Shown here: positions 36,336 through 45,232 of the stretch, piece after piece
How the letters are laid out: each line of letters opens with the position of its first letter
How positions within the stretch are numbered: position 1 is the stretch's first letter
Origin: Sphingobium sp. EM0848
GTDB taxonomy: Bacteria > Pseudomonadota > Alphaproteobacteria > Sphingomonadales > Sphingomonadaceae
Assembly (NCBI RefSeq): GCF_013375555.1
Contig: NZ_JABXWB010000004.1
Location: 62,001 to 126,000, forward strand
Length of the DNA stretch: 64,000 bases
Direction: 5' to 3'
Made by a program: the position numbers and the translations under genes
The notes under the pieces: generated by a model
What the model was told of the DNA's origin: nothing
The model's database searches: none
What the model saw: only the letters and a program-made list of their open reading frames with translations

Positions 36336-36434
36336 ATGAATCTGGCGATAGTGACGACCCGGTCGATCGCATTGCCCCGCAAAATTACTGGAGATCAAAG
36401 CAGCCATGATGACTTCCGGCGCACAAGAATCTGA
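36336..36434 (+). CDS. Possible 32-codon leader ORF before the acyl-CoA ligase
   Basis: An ATG at 36336 (MNLAIVTTRS...) has a strong ribosome site, GGAGGAGG, 6 bp upstream. The frame ends at TGA 36432-36434, inside the ligase gene whose ATG is at 36406. The ligase ATG itself has only a weak, distant GGAG. This could be a leader peptide giving translational coupling, or the remnant of a gene start left by rearrangement next to the IS. No family is recognised. Confidence 0.35.
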   Translation: MNLAIVTTRSIALPRKITGDQSSHDDFRRTRI

Positions 36435-38079
36435 GTCCGCCTGCTATCGGGGTGTCTATCGATCCTTCGATCTGGATACCGAAGCCGGTAAGCTATTTGG
36501 CAGCCTTTCAACTGGCATCAACGCCTGCGTCGAATGCTGCGATCGATGGGCCGAAGACCCGTCCAAGGTGGCTGTCCACTGGGAAGACGCAACGGGACGG
36601 AAGCTTGACTTGACTTTTGGGGAATTGCGCGATGCATCGGCCCGTTTCGCAAATTTCCTCGCCGGCCGTGGCATCGTTCCGGGAGACCGCGTTGCGGTGA
36701 TGTTGCCTCGCGTACCTGACCTGATCATCGCCGCTCTTGGTGTGTGGCGGTCAGGAGCGGTCTATCAGCCGATGTTCACGGCTTTTGGATCGAAGGCGAT
36801 TGAGCAAAGGCTGGGCACCAGCCAAGCAAAGCTCGTCGTCACCGATCCGGCCAACCGGCCTAAATTCGATGATGTCGACAATGCCCCCTTGATTGCCGTG
36901 ACAACGCCCGCTTACGGCGGCGAGCAGATCCGTGAGGGCGATCTTGATCTGGCCGCCGAACTAGCATGCCAGAGTGCAGAATTCGAACCTGTTGCACGTG
37001 CCGGGGACGACATCTTCCTTTTGATGTCGACGTCGGGGACGACCGGCTTACCCAAGGGTGTGCCGGTGCCGCTGAAAGCGCTGGTCTCGTTCCGTGCGTA
37101 CATGGAATATGCGATCGACCTGCGCAAAGGCGATATCTACTGGAACATCGCCGATCCCGGCTGGGCCTATGGGTTGTACTATGCCGTGATCGGTCCACTC
37201 CTGCTTGGCCATTCGACCACATTCTTCGACGGGCCGTTCTCGGTTGAAACCACGTACCAATTGATCCAGAACGCGGGCATCACCAACCTCGCCGGCGCAC
37301 CCACCGCCTATCGCTTGATGATCGCCGCCGGTCCGGACGTGGCGGCTACCGTGAAGGGGTGCTTGCGGCGCGTTTCTTCCGCAGGTGAGCCGCTGAATCC
37401 GGAAGTCGTCCGCTGGTTTGCCGAGCATCTCGATGTCCCGATCGCTGACCATTATGGGCAGACGGAATTGGGTATGTGCGTCAACAATCACCACGGGCTC
37501 GATCACGATATTCGCATTGGGTCAGCGGGTTTTGCCATGCCGGGCTACCATGTTGTTGTGCTCGACGAGGAAGATCACGTCCTCGGCCCCAACCAGCCCG
37601 GCATACTGGCTGTCCACGTTGAGAAATCTCCGATTATGTGGTTTGCGGGCTATCTCAACGAAGCGACGCCGTCCGTGTATGGCGGCTACTATCGTACGGG
37701 CGACACAGTCGAACTGGAGCCGACCGGCCATATCTCTTTCGTCGGCCGCGCTGACGATGTCATTACCTCCTCGGGATACCGGATCGGGCCGTTCGACGTC
37801 GAGAGTGCACTGATCGAGCATCCCGCGGTTGTCGAGGCCGCAGTGATTGGCAAGCCCGATCCCGAACGCACCGAAATCGTGAAAGCCTTCGTCGTGTTGA
37901 ATGCGGCCTACGAGGCAACGCCGGAATTGGAGGAAGAATTACGCCGCCATGTACGCAATCGCCTGTCTGCCCATGCCTATCCCCGCGAATTCGCCTTCGT
38001 CGCTTCGCTGCCGAAGACGCCCAGCGGGAAAATCCAGCGCTTTGTTCTGCGCAACGCGGAGATCACGGCTGCAGCGTGA
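36406..38079 (+). CDS. AMP-dependent acyl-CoA ligase
   Basis: This 557-residue member of the ANL superfamily activates a carboxylic acid with ATP and CoA. Visible motifs are the P-loop S208-TSGTTGLPKG218, the A5-type YGQTELGMC, the hinge YRTGDTVELEP and GRADDVITSSGYRIGP, and the C-terminal catalytic Lys in PKTPSGKIQRF. The overall pattern is closest to acetyl/propionyl and medium-chain or aryl acyl-CoA ligases; the substrate cannot be read. It is the first gene of a five-gene acyl-CoA cluster on the same strand and would feed it. An ATG three bases later at 36409 is equally possible. Confidence 0.9.
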   Translation: MMTSGAQESESACYRGVYRSFDLDTEAGKLFGSLSTGINACVECCDRWAEDPSKVAVHWEDATGRKLDLTFGELRDASARFANFLAGRGIVPGDRVAVMLPRVPDLIIAALGVWRSGAVYQPMFTAFGSKAIEQRLGTSQAKLVVTDPANRPKFDDVDNAPLIAVTTPAYGGEQIREGDLDLAAELACQSAEFEPVARAGDDIFLLMSTSGTTGLPKGVPVPLKALVSFRAYMEYAIDLRKGDIYWNIADPGWAYGLYYAVIGPLLLGHSTTFFDGPFSVETTYQLIQNAGITNLAGAPTAYRLMIAAGPDVAATVKGCLRRVSSAGEPLNPEVVRWFAEHLDVPIADHYGQTELGMCVNNHHGLDHDIRIGSAGFAMPGYHVVVLDEEDHVLGPNQPGILAVHVEKSPIMWFAGYLNEATPSVYGGYYRTGDTVELEPTGHISFVGRADDVITSSGYRIGPFDVESALIEHPAVVEAAVIGKPDPERTEIVKAFVVLNAAYEATPELEEELRRHVRNRLSAHAYPREFAFVASLPKTPSGKIQRFVLRNAEITAAA

Positions 38080-38129
38080 GCGTTCCGGCCAGCCACCTCG
38101 TTGGATGACGAGTTCATGGGAGTTCTGTT

Positions 38130-38897
38130 TTGCAGTTAGAGAATAAGGTTTTCATCGTGACGGGGGCTGGATCCGGCCTCGGTTCGGCAGTTGCGCGTGG
38201 ATTTGCGAAGGCGGGCGCGCGGCTGGTGCTGTTCGACCTCAACGGCATGGCCGCGGAGGCCGAACGGGCCAATGTCGAGGGTGAAGCCTGCGTCATCTCC
38301 GGAGATGTGACCAGCGAGGAACACGGCCGGGCGGCAGTGAAGCTGGCGCTCGACAGCTTCGGTCATCTACACGGGTTGGTGAACTGTGCGGGTGTCGCGC
38401 CGGGAGAGAAGATTCTTGGCAAGAAGGAGATCCATCGGCTCGATAGCTTTGCCCGGGTGATCTCGGTCAACCTTGTGGGTACGTTCAACATGCTCCGCCT
38501 CTGTGCCGAGGCTATCGCGAGGGAAGAACCAGGCCCGGACGGAGAACGCGGGGTGGTCGTCAACACAGCGTCGATCGCTGCGTTCGATGGGCAGATCGGG
38601 CAAGCGGCCTATGCCACCTCTAAGGGCGGCGTGGCAGCACTGACTCTCCCGGCCGCGCGCGAACTGGCGGGCCACGGCATCAGGGTCGTGACCATCGCGC
38701 CAGGCATCTTCGGCACCCCGATGATGGCGGCCATGCCTCAGGAGGTGCAAGACGCGCTGGGCAAGGGTGTTCCCTTTCCGTCCCGTTTAGGCCGCCCGGA
38801 GGAGTATGCGGCGCTGGCGCAGCATATCGTCGAGAACTCCATGCTCAACGGCGAGGTGATCCGGCTTGATGGCGCGCTGCGCATGCCGCCGAAGTGA
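38130..38897 (+). CDS. SDR dehydrogenase, 3-hydroxyacyl-CoA dehydrogenase type-2-like
   Basis: This 255-residue short-chain dehydrogenase has the NAD-binding TGAGSGLG (11-18), the NCAG segment (85-88) and the catalytic Ser148, Tyr161 and Lys165. The pattern [18 protein letters not shown] and the end [13 protein letters not shown] closely match the HSD17B10/type II 3-hydroxyacyl-CoA dehydrogenase group, which oxidises 2-methyl-3-hydroxyacyl-CoA among other substrates. The start is TTG with GGGAG 7 bp upstream; no ATG fits. The neighbours supply ligase, dehydrogenase and thiolase steps. Confidence 0.88.
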   Translation: MQLENKVFIVTGAGSGLGSAVARGFAKAGARLVLFDLNGMAAEAERANVEGEACVISGDVTSEEHGRAAVKLALDSFGHLHGLVNCAGVAPGEKILGKKEIHRLDSFARVISVNLVGTFNMLRLCAEAIAREEPGPDGERGVVVNTASIAAFDGQIGQAAYATSKGGVAALTLPAARELAGHGIRVVTIAPGIFGTPMMAAMPQEVQDALGKGVPFPSRLGRPEEYAALAQHIVENSMLNGEVIRLDGALRMPPK

Positions 38898-38916
38898 TTG
38901 GGGGACAGGATTTGCC

Positions 38917-40098
38917 ATGAATGACCAGATTGTCATTGTCGGGGCCGCGCGAACTCCGATGGCCGGGCTGCAGGGCGATTTTGCAAGCCTATCAGCGTAC
39001 CAGCTCGGAGCCGAAGCGATTCGCGCCGCGGTTGGCCGCGCCGGCGTTCCTGCCGGCGATGTCGAGGGCGCGATAATGGGATGCGTCCTGCCAGCAGGCC
39101 AAGGGCAGGCCCCTGCCAGGCAGGCCGCGCTCGGTGCCGGATTGCCCGAAAGTGCCGGATGCTCCACCGTCAACAAGATGTGCGGTTCAGGCATGCAGGC
39201 GATCATGTTCGCCTATGACATGCTGGTTGCCGATAACGCGCAGGTCCTTGTTGCGGGCGGCATGGAAAGCATGACCAACTCGCCTTATCTGCTGCCCAAG
39301 GCGCGTGCCGGTCTTCGACTCGGCCACGGCGCGGTCGTCGACCACATGTTCCTCGATGGTCTGGAAGACGCCTATGATCGAGGGCGTCTGATGGGCACCT
39401 TCGCCGAGGACGCGGCGCAGGTCTATGGCTTCACTCGTGCGGAACAGGATAGCTATGCGCTTGCCTCGCTGGAGCGGGCGCTGAACGCCACGCGAGACGG
39501 CAGCTTCACTGCCGAAATCACGCCGGTGGCGGTCGAGACCCGCAAGGGACGAGTCGTAATCTCGGTCGACGAGCAGCCGGGAAAGGCCAGACCGGAAAAC
39601 ATCCCGACGCTCAAACCCGCCTTCCGGGACGGCGGAACGGTTACCGCCGCCAATTCATCGTCGATATCGGATGGAGCGGCCGCCGTGGTGATGATGGCGC
39701 TATGCGAAGCCGAGAAGCGCGGATCGGCCCCGTTGGCGAGGGTCGTCGGCCATGCGACATGGGCATCGACGCCCTCGCAGTTTGCGTCAGCGCCGGTCGG
39801 GGCCATCCGCAGGCTGCTCGGCAAGGTCGGCTGGGCCGTCGACGACGTCGATCTGTGGGAGATCAACGAAGCCTTCGCCATCGTCGCGCTGATCGTGATG
39901 CGAGAACTGGGACTGCCGCACGAAAAGGTCAATGTTCATGGCGGCGCCTGCGCGCTCGGCCATCCGATCGGTGCTTCCGGTGCCAGGGTGGTCGTGACGC
40001 TGACGGAAGCGCTTCGCAAGCACGGCCTTAAAAGGGGCATTGCGACTTTGTGTATCGGTGGCGGCGAGGCCACGGCGCTGGCGGTAGAAATCCTATGA
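38917..40098 (+). CDS. Thiolase (acetyl-CoA acyltransferase)
   Basis: This 393-residue thiolase has the nucleophile Cys89 ([10 protein letters not shown]), His349 in the [11 protein letters not shown] motif and Cys379 in LCIGGG. It would cleave the 3-ketoacyl-CoA made by the preceding SDR, or condense acetyl-CoA in reverse. The ATG at 38917 follows GGGGGACAGGA. It overlaps the acyl-CoA dehydrogenase gene by 4 bp (ATGA). Length is normal. Confidence 0.93.
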   Translation: MNDQIVIVGAARTPMAGLQGDFASLSAYQLGAEAIRAAVGRAGVPAGDVEGAIMGCVLPAGQGQAPARQAALGAGLPESAGCSTVNKMCGSGMQAIMFAYDMLVADNAQVLVAGGMESMTNSPYLLPKARAGLRLGHGAVVDHMFLDGLEDAYDRGRLMGTFAEDAAQVYGFTRAEQDSYALASLERALNATRDGSFTAEITPVAVETRKGRVVISVDEQPGKARPENIPTLKPAFRDGGTVTAANSSSISDGAAAVVMMALCEAEKRGSAPLARVVGHATWASTPSQFASAPVGAIRRLLGKVGWAVDDVDLWEINEAFAIVALIVMRELGLPHEKVNVHGGACALGHPIGASGARVVVTLTEALRKHGLKRGIATLCIGGGEATALAVEIL

Positions 40099-41231
40099 TC
40101 CTCAACGATGAGCAGCAGATGGTGCGCGACATGGCCCGTACCTTCGCCCAGAGCGAGCTGGCTCCCTTCGCGGAGAAGTGGGACCACGAGCACCACTTCC
40201 CCGCCGAGGCGCTGGCGAAGATGGCCGAGCTCGGCTTTATGGGCATGACCATCGATGAGGCTTGGGGCGGCGCCGGGATGGACTATGTCTCCTATGCAGC
40301 GGCGCTGATCGAGATCGCGGCGGGTTGTGGCGCCGTATCGACGATCATGGCGGTGCATAACGGCGTCGGCTGCGCGCCAATCATGGCCTACGGCAATGAC
40401 GCGCAGCGCGAAAGGTTCCTTAAGCCGATGGCGCGCGGCGAGAAGCTGGGTTGCTTCTGTCTGACCGAACCCGAGGCCGGCTCTGATCCCGCATCGTTGC
40501 GAACGCAGGCCCGCCGTGACGGCGATCACTATGTCCTCGACGGGGCCAAGCAATTCATAACAACAGGCAAGAACGGCCACATTGCCATTGTGTTCGCCGT
40601 GACCGATCCGGCGAAGGGCAAAAACGGGCTCTCCGCTTTCATCGTTCCTACGAATACGGTCGGCTACCATGTCGTGCGCGTCGAGGAAAAACTGGGCCAG
40701 CACGCATCTGACACCTGTCAGCTCGCGTTTGAAGACATGCGCGTGTCTGCCGATCAACTGCTCGGCTCGGAGGGCATGGGGCTGAAGATCGCGCTCGCGA
40801 ATCTAGAAGGAGGGCGCATCGGGATCGCTGCCCAGTCGGTCGGCATGGCCCGCGCTGCGTTTGAAGCAGCGCTCAGCTACGCCAAAGAGCGTCGACAGTT
40901 CGGCAAACCGATCGTCGAGCATCAGGCGGTCTCGTTCCGACTTGCCGACATGGCGACGCAGATCGCTGCGGCAGAACAGCTTGTCTTCCACGCCGCCGAC
41001 CTTCGCGATGCGGGTAAACCATGCCTGAAGGAGGCCTCAATGGCCAAGCTCTTCGCGTCCGATATGGCGGAAAAGGTCTGTTCGGATGCGATCCAGATAC
41101 ATGGCGGTTACGGCTATCTTGCAGATTATCCAGTGGAGCGGATCTACCGCGATGTTCGGGTTTGCCGGATCTACGAGGGGACGAGCGACATCCAGCGTCT
41201 GGTCATTGGACGCAGGGTAGCGGCGGAGTAG
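40095..41231 (+). CDS. Acyl-CoA dehydrogenase
   Basis: This 378-residue flavoenzyme of the short/branched-chain acyl-CoA dehydrogenase group has the FAD-binding segments [14 protein letters not shown] and ITTGKNG, then [34 protein letters not shown] and the catalytic Glu361 in [10 protein letters not shown]. The Glu position (near the C-terminus) is that of short and short/branched-chain enzymes rather than isovaleryl or long-chain types. It would form the 2-enoyl-CoA. Translation is coupled to the thiolase gene. Confidence 0.94.
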   Translation: MILNDEQQMVRDMARTFAQSELAPFAEKWDHEHHFPAEALAKMAELGFMGMTIDEAWGGAGMDYVSYAAALIEIAAGCGAVSTIMAVHNGVGCAPIMAYGNDAQRERFLKPMARGEKLGCFCLTEPEAGSDPASLRTQARRDGDHYVLDGAKQFITTGKNGHIAIVFAVTDPAKGKNGLSAFIVPTNTVGYHVVRVEEKLGQHASDTCQLAFEDMRVSADQLLGSEGMGLKIALANLEGGRIGIAAQSVGMARAAFEAALSYAKERRQFGKPIVEHQAVSFRLADMATQIAAAEQLVFHAADLRDAGKPCLKEASMAKLFASDMAEKVCSDAIQIHGGYGYLADYPVERIYRDVRVCRIYEGTSDIQRLVIGRRVAAE

Positions 41232-41236
41232 GCACC

Positions 41237-42358
41237 ATGGGAGTACTGACAGGACTGCGCATCGTCGAGCTTGCGGGACTGGGGCCGGGGCCTTTTGCCG
41301 GTATGCTGCTGGCCGATCTGGGTGCAGATGTCATTCTCGTCGAACGTCCAGAGGCTGAAGCTTCCGTCACCAACACCGGGAGCGCCATGATCGTCAATCG
41401 CGGGAAACGGTCGATAGCGATCGACCTGAAACAACCGGAGGGTGTAGAGACGGTCCTACGTCTCGTCGAGCGCTCTGACGCACTTATCGAGGGAATGCGG
41501 CCAGGAGTAGCCGAACGCCTGGGCATCGGACCCGAACAGTGCCATAGTCGTAACAGTGCCCTGGTTTACGGACGGATGACGGGGTGGGGACAAGACGGGC
41601 CGCTGGCACATGTGGCTGGCCACGACATAAACTATATCGGCCTCTCTGGAGCCTTGTTCTATTCAGGAGAAGCAGGGCGTCCCCCCTTCTCTCCGCCAAC
41701 CCTCGTCGGCGACATAGGCGGTGGAGCGCTCTACCTTGCTGTCGGCATCCTGGCTGCGGTTCTCGCGGCCCGCTCGGATGGCAAGGGGCGCGTGGTCGAC
41801 GCTGCGATCGTCGATGGCTCAGCGCACATGATGAATTTATTGCTCTCGCTGAATGCCGACAATCCGCGCGCATTCGAACGAGGGCAGACTCTGTTGGATG
41901 GCCCGCACTGGTATCGCGCCTACCGCTGTGCCGATAGCGAATATGTGACGATTGGTCCGGTCGAGCCGAAATTCTACAGCTTGCTGATGGAAAAGCTCGG
42001 ACTGGCGGACGATCCGGCCTTCGCCGCCCAATATGATCCAGTGGTCTGGCCGACACTTGGAGCGAGGCTGGAACGCTTGTTTGCCACTCGGACCGCCGCT
42101 GAGTGGCGTGTATTGCTGGAGGGAACAGACATATGCTTTGCGCCGGTCCTGACGCCCACGCAGTCCGCAGAACATCCGCATATGGCCGCGCGCGAGATTT
42201 ACTCGCGTGCTCATGGCGTGCTGCAAGCACGTGCGGCGCCACGTTTCGTCGGTGAGGAAGTTCCCGATCCGCCCTCCGTTCCCCGTAATGGCGAACATTC
42301 CAGCGAAATCCTCCGCGAAATTGGGATGGCACCACTTGAGACGATTAACAACAATTAG
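41237..42358 (+). CDS. Alpha-methylacyl-CoA racemase-like CaiB/BaiF protein
   Basis: This 373-residue class III CoA-transferase-fold protein has the racemase signature GRMTGWGQDGPLA followed by AGH129-D-INYIGLSG, and Asp159 in LVGDIGGGALY. These match the His/Asp pair of alpha-methylacyl-CoA racemases, which swap (2R) and (2S) 2-methylacyl-CoA before beta-oxidation. A CoA-transferase role is a less likely alternative. The ATG at 41237 follows GGAG and is 5 bp after the dehydrogenase stop. It is the last gene of the cluster. Confidence 0.88.
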   Translation: MGVLTGLRIVELAGLGPGPFAGMLLADLGADVILVERPEAEASVTNTGSAMIVNRGKRSIAIDLKQPEGVETVLRLVERSDALIEGMRPGVAERLGIGPEQCHSRNSALVYGRMTGWGQDGPLAHVAGHDINYIGLSGALFYSGEAGRPPFSPPTLVGDIGGGALYLAVGILAAVLAARSDGKGRVVDAAIVDGSAHMMNLLLSLNADNPRAFERGQTLLDGPHWYRAYRCADSEYVTIGPVEPKFYSLLMEKLGLADDPAFAAQYDPVVWPTLGARLERLFATRTAAEWRVLLEGTDICFAPVLTPTQSAEHPHMAAREIYSRAHGVLQARAAPRFVGEEVPDPPSVPRNGEHSSEILREIGMAPLETINNN

Positions 42359-42788
42359 ATAATTCCTCCATATTTTGAGTCATTCTTATCTGGCATGATG
42401 AAGATCATATAAATAATATATAGGTTTTCTAACCAGATTACATTGCCCAAATTGTGCAACATTCACTGTCGTATCCTGCACTGGATTGAGATTGTTACTC
42501 TAAGCTCGCAAGGTAGATCTTTCTGCTGTGACAATTTCGAAATTCGATTAATAGCAAGAGGACAGAGAGATTCGGCACCTCACAGATTGAGAAGCAGCGT
42601 TATTTGTTTGGTTTGCACAGGCAAAACCGCTCGCCAGTTACTTGGATCAGCTATGCTGATGAAAAACACAAGTCATCATGGCGACACTCTCGATACTTCA
42701 GATTTTGTCTTTCAAATAATCCTATTTGTCGCAGGAACAGGTGACTAGATAGGAAGTTGGTGCAATCATACGGTTCCCGTTCCGAATG
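42359..42788. other. AT-rich gap without a convincing gene
   Basis: These 430 bp are clearly lower in GC than the flanks (for example the stretch around 42400-42425 is almost all A and T). A 101-codon frame at 42443-42748 has unconvincing codon use. No tRNA or strong terminator hairpin is visible. It probably marks a junction between the catabolic cluster and DNA of different origin. Confidence 0.5.
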
Positions 42789-43211
42789 TTAGAACAGGGA
42801 AAGTTGCAAAGGCGTCATTGTCAGATTGGTGACATAGCTTCCAACGGTTTCAAGAGCGATGCCGAGATTGATGCCCCGGTTGCGTTCCGCTACCGCTACA
42901 AGGAAAGCGTAATGCTCTCGAGGTATGTGAAGCGCGACTTGTTTTAACCTGTCATGATCGCATGGCGGAGGTGGCGCCACCAGTTCATCGGCGGAGTAAT
43001 TTGCCATTGCCTTGCGGATCATCGCGGAAACCACACTGTCGAGGCCACGCATATTATGGAGGAATTTGAGATGATTTAGACGCTGACCGAAGCTGATTGG
43101 TATCTGTAGCTTACATTGCACAAAGCCTGCGGCAGCCATTACTTGCCGCTTGCGCTGCATACAGGTAGCGGGAGTGATCGGGCTTAGGTTTGATCGACTG
43201 CGACGTGCCAT
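42789..43211 (-). CDS. Hypothetical protein, about 140 aa
   Basis: I do not recognise the family. The N-terminus is basic (MARRSRSNLSPITPATCMQRKRQ); the middle reads VVSAMIRKAMANYSADEL and the end is hydrophobic (VGSYVTNLTMTPLQLSLF). There is no signal peptide. The ATG at 43211 was chosen because a promoter-like TTGACA-N17-TATCGT ends a few bases upstream; an in-frame TTG at 43247 would lie inside that promoter. It diverges from the HTH gene at 43362. Confidence 0.5.
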   Translation of the reverse strand: MARRSRSNLSPITPATCMQRKRQVMAAAGFVQCKLQIPISFGQRLNHLKFLHNMRGLDSVVSAMIRKAMANYSADELVAPPPPCDHDRLKQVALHIPREHYAFLVAVAERNRGINLGIALETVGSYVTNLTMTPLQLSLF

Positions 43212-43218
43212 TCTCGTC

Positions 43219-43247
43219 ACGATATGGCGTTTGGATTTTGTTGTCAA
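43219..43247 (-). promoter_or_regulatory. Sigma-70-like promoter, TTGACA-N17-TATCGT
   Basis: Read on the minus strand, TTGACA (43247-43242) and TATCGT (43224-43219) are separated by exactly 17 bp. Transcription would start close to the ATG at 43211, giving an almost leaderless mRNA. The match is by eye only. Confidence 0.45.
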
Positions 43248-43361
43248 AGTTATGCAAAAAAAGGTAGTTAATTAGATAATATCGCATAGGCCGTGCAGGT
43301 CGCTATAATTTCCGCCGCCGGATTGGGCGGATGCTTAGCGAACGACGGACGGGACAACCCT

Positions 43362-43613
43362 ATGGCGCGATATTTGAGGTTGGATGAGGCAGCGTCAGAG
43401 CTAGCGAAACTGTTGGCAGAAAATTGCAAGCGTCGCCGTGCCGATCTGGCCATCTCACAGGCCGAACTTGCGGAGCGGACCGGCATCGCAGCCTCGCATA
43501 TCTCGCTTATCGAACAAGCCAAGGCCAACCCGACTCTGGAGGTTCTGGAGGATATGGCCAAAGGGTTGCAAACCACTGTCGTTGCTCTGTTGGCCGCTCA
43601 TACAAACCCCTAG
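43362..43613 (+). CDS. XRE-family helix-turn-helix regulator
   Basis: This 83-residue protein is essentially one HTH_3 domain: KRRRADLAISQAELAERTGIA contains the start of the recognition region and SHISLIEQAKANPTLEVLEDMAKGL completes the XRE fold. It probably represses its own promoter or the divergent unknown gene at 43211. The ATG at 43362 was preferred over an upstream start that adds a Gly-rich extension. It ends 36 bp before IS6100. Confidence 0.85.
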   Translation: MARYLRLDEAASELAKLLAENCKRRRADLAISQAELAERTGIAASHISLIEQAKANPTLEVLEDMAKGLQTTVVALLAAHTNP

Positions 43614-43649
43614 AATTGTGCAATCTTCGCTAGACAGGGCCATCGCGCC

Positions 43650-44529
43650 GGCTCTGTTGCAAAGATTGGCGGCAGTCAGAGGTAGGCTGTCGCTCTGCGC
43701 CGATCAGGCGGCTGCTGCGAAATGGTGGTTGAGCATGCCCATGGCCTCCGTCAGCGCCGAGGGCCCAATGCCAAAAGCTCTCTCCACAAGGCGCACCTCG
43801 CCCCTGATGCCGGGCTGCAGGCACCAGGGGCGAGCCTGTCCTTTGCGCAGGGCTCGCATGACTTCGAATCCCTTGATCGTGGCATAGGCCGTGGGGATCG
43901 ATTTGAAACCGCGCACCGGCTTGATCAGTATCTTGAGCTTTCCGTGATCGGCCTCGATCACGTTATTGAGATACTTCACCTGCCGGTGGGCCGTCTCCCG
44001 GTCCAGCTTTCCTTCGCGCTTCAATTCGGTGATCGCTGCACCATAGCTCGGCGCTTTGTCGGTATTGAGCGTGGCAGGCTTTTCCCAGTGCTTCAGGCCT
44101 CGCAGGGCCTTGCCCAGGAACCGCTTCGCTGCCTTGGCGCTGCGGGTCGGCGACAGGTAGAAATCGATCGTGTCGCCCCGCTTGTCGACTGCCCGGTACA
44201 GGTAGGTCCACTTGCCCCGCACCTTGACGTAGGTTTCATCCAGGCGCCAGCTCGGATCAAAGCCACGCCGCCAGAACCAGCGCAGCCGCTTCTCCATCTC
44301 CGGGGCGTAGCACTGGACCCAGCGATAGATCGTCGTATGGTCGACCGAAATGCCGCGTTCCGCCAGCATTTCCTCAAGGTCGCGATAGCTGATCGGATAG
44401 CGACAATACCAGCGCACCGCCCACAGGATCACATCACCCTGGAAATGGCGCCACTTGAAATCCGTCATCGTTCCGTCCGTCCAATCTCCGCCAAGCATGC
44501 TCAAGCTTCACGATTTTTGCAACAGAGCC
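43650..44529 (-). mobile_element. IS6100 (IS6 family), complete
   Basis: The element is 880 bp with ends GGCTCTGTTGCAAAGATTGG and, inverted, GGCTCTGTTGCAAAAATCG, as known for IS6100. It carries one transposase gene. The 8-bp flanks (ATCGCGCC on the left, AGCCAGGC on the right) differ, so no target duplication remains. IS6 elements move by replicative cointegration, and unmatched flanks are usual after recombination between copies. IS6100 is frequent around catabolic genes in sphingomonads. Confidence 0.95.
43704..44468 (-). CDS. tnpA: IS6100 transposase
   Basis: This 254-residue DDE transposase starts MTDFKWRHFQGDVILWAVRW and matches the IS6 family, with RLDETYVKVRGKW (first Asp), LNTDKAPSY (second Asp) and NNVIEADHGKLK (Glu). 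A longer start at 44504 (MSMLGGDWTDG) is also possible. It looks intact. Confidence 0.95.
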   Translation of the reverse strand: MTDFKWRHFQGDVILWAVRWYCRYPISYRDLEEMLAERGISVDHTTIYRWVQCYAPEMEKRLRWFWRRGFDPSWRLDETYVKVRGKWTYLYRAVDKRGDTIDFYLSPTRSAKAAKRFLGKALRGLKHWEKPATLNTDKAPSYGAAITELKREGKLDRETAHRQVKYLNNVIEADHGKLKILIKPVRGFKSIPTAYATIKGFEVMRALRKGQARPWCLQPGIRGEVRLVERAFGIGPSALTEAMGMLNHHFAAAA

Positions 44530-44787
44530 AGCCAGGCGATTAATAGCTTCGATAACCCTGCTCGATGAACCGATCAAAAGCCCTTATTTTAGCCGATTCG
44601 ATACATCTGATCAGCGTACCGTTGAGAGCATTAACCGCATCGCACTCTGGCTTGCGTCAACTGCTGGGTGCCATCATGCTAAACGTTGGGGTCGTCGCTG
44701 ATGCATTACTCATGATGGGGTGGACGCCCCCCGACGGCATCGAAGTGCCATAGTGGAGGTGTTGAACACCACTAGAGGGAGGCGTCC

Positions 44788-45147
44788 GTGGGCGAAGTTA
44801 GCACGATTGGCTTGGATATCGCCAAGCAGGTTTTCCAGGTTCATGGTGCCGATGCAGTCGGCGCTGAGCTCTTCTCGAAGAGGATCACCAGGTCGAAGCT
44901 GCTGAGCTTTTTTGCGGCGCAGCCCCCTTGCCTTGTGGCGATGGAGGCATGCGGCGGCGCTCATCATTGGGCGCGCGAGCTGGCGAGGCTCGGTCACACA
45001 GTGCGCCTCATCCCGCCGGCTTATGTGAAGCCCTTCGTGAAGCGACAGAAGAACGATGCGGCGGATGCCGAAGCGATCTGTGAAGCCGTGCAGCGCCCGA
45101 CCATGCGCTTCGTCACCGTGAAGACCGAGGTTGTTGAGTTGCACTGA
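44788..45147 (+). pseudogene. IS110-family transposase, cut by IS21-beta copy 1
   Basis: Only the N-terminal part (about 115 residues) of an IS110/IS1111-type DEDD transposase remains: VSTIGLDIAKQVFQVHG (first Asp), LVAMEACGGAHHWAREL and KNDAADAEAICEA. The frame enters IS21-beta at 45132 and stops at 45147. The 5' flank (about 44710-44787) contains the matched GGACGCC...GGCGTCC and the palindrome GGTGTTGAACACC, as at an IS110-type left end. The C-terminal half was not found in the window. Confidence 0.85.
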
Positions 45148-45232
45148 GAAGTGACCCGGGAGGGTTATAAGTTTTCACTGAGAATTGACCCATGTTTTCC
45201 TCGCCCCTGGCTGACAGTCAGGAGGCATCGGA

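Noticed and set aside
42443..42748. A 101-codon frame in the AT-rich gap
   Set aside because: No ribosome site, poor composition and no domain; treated as chance in low-GC DNA.
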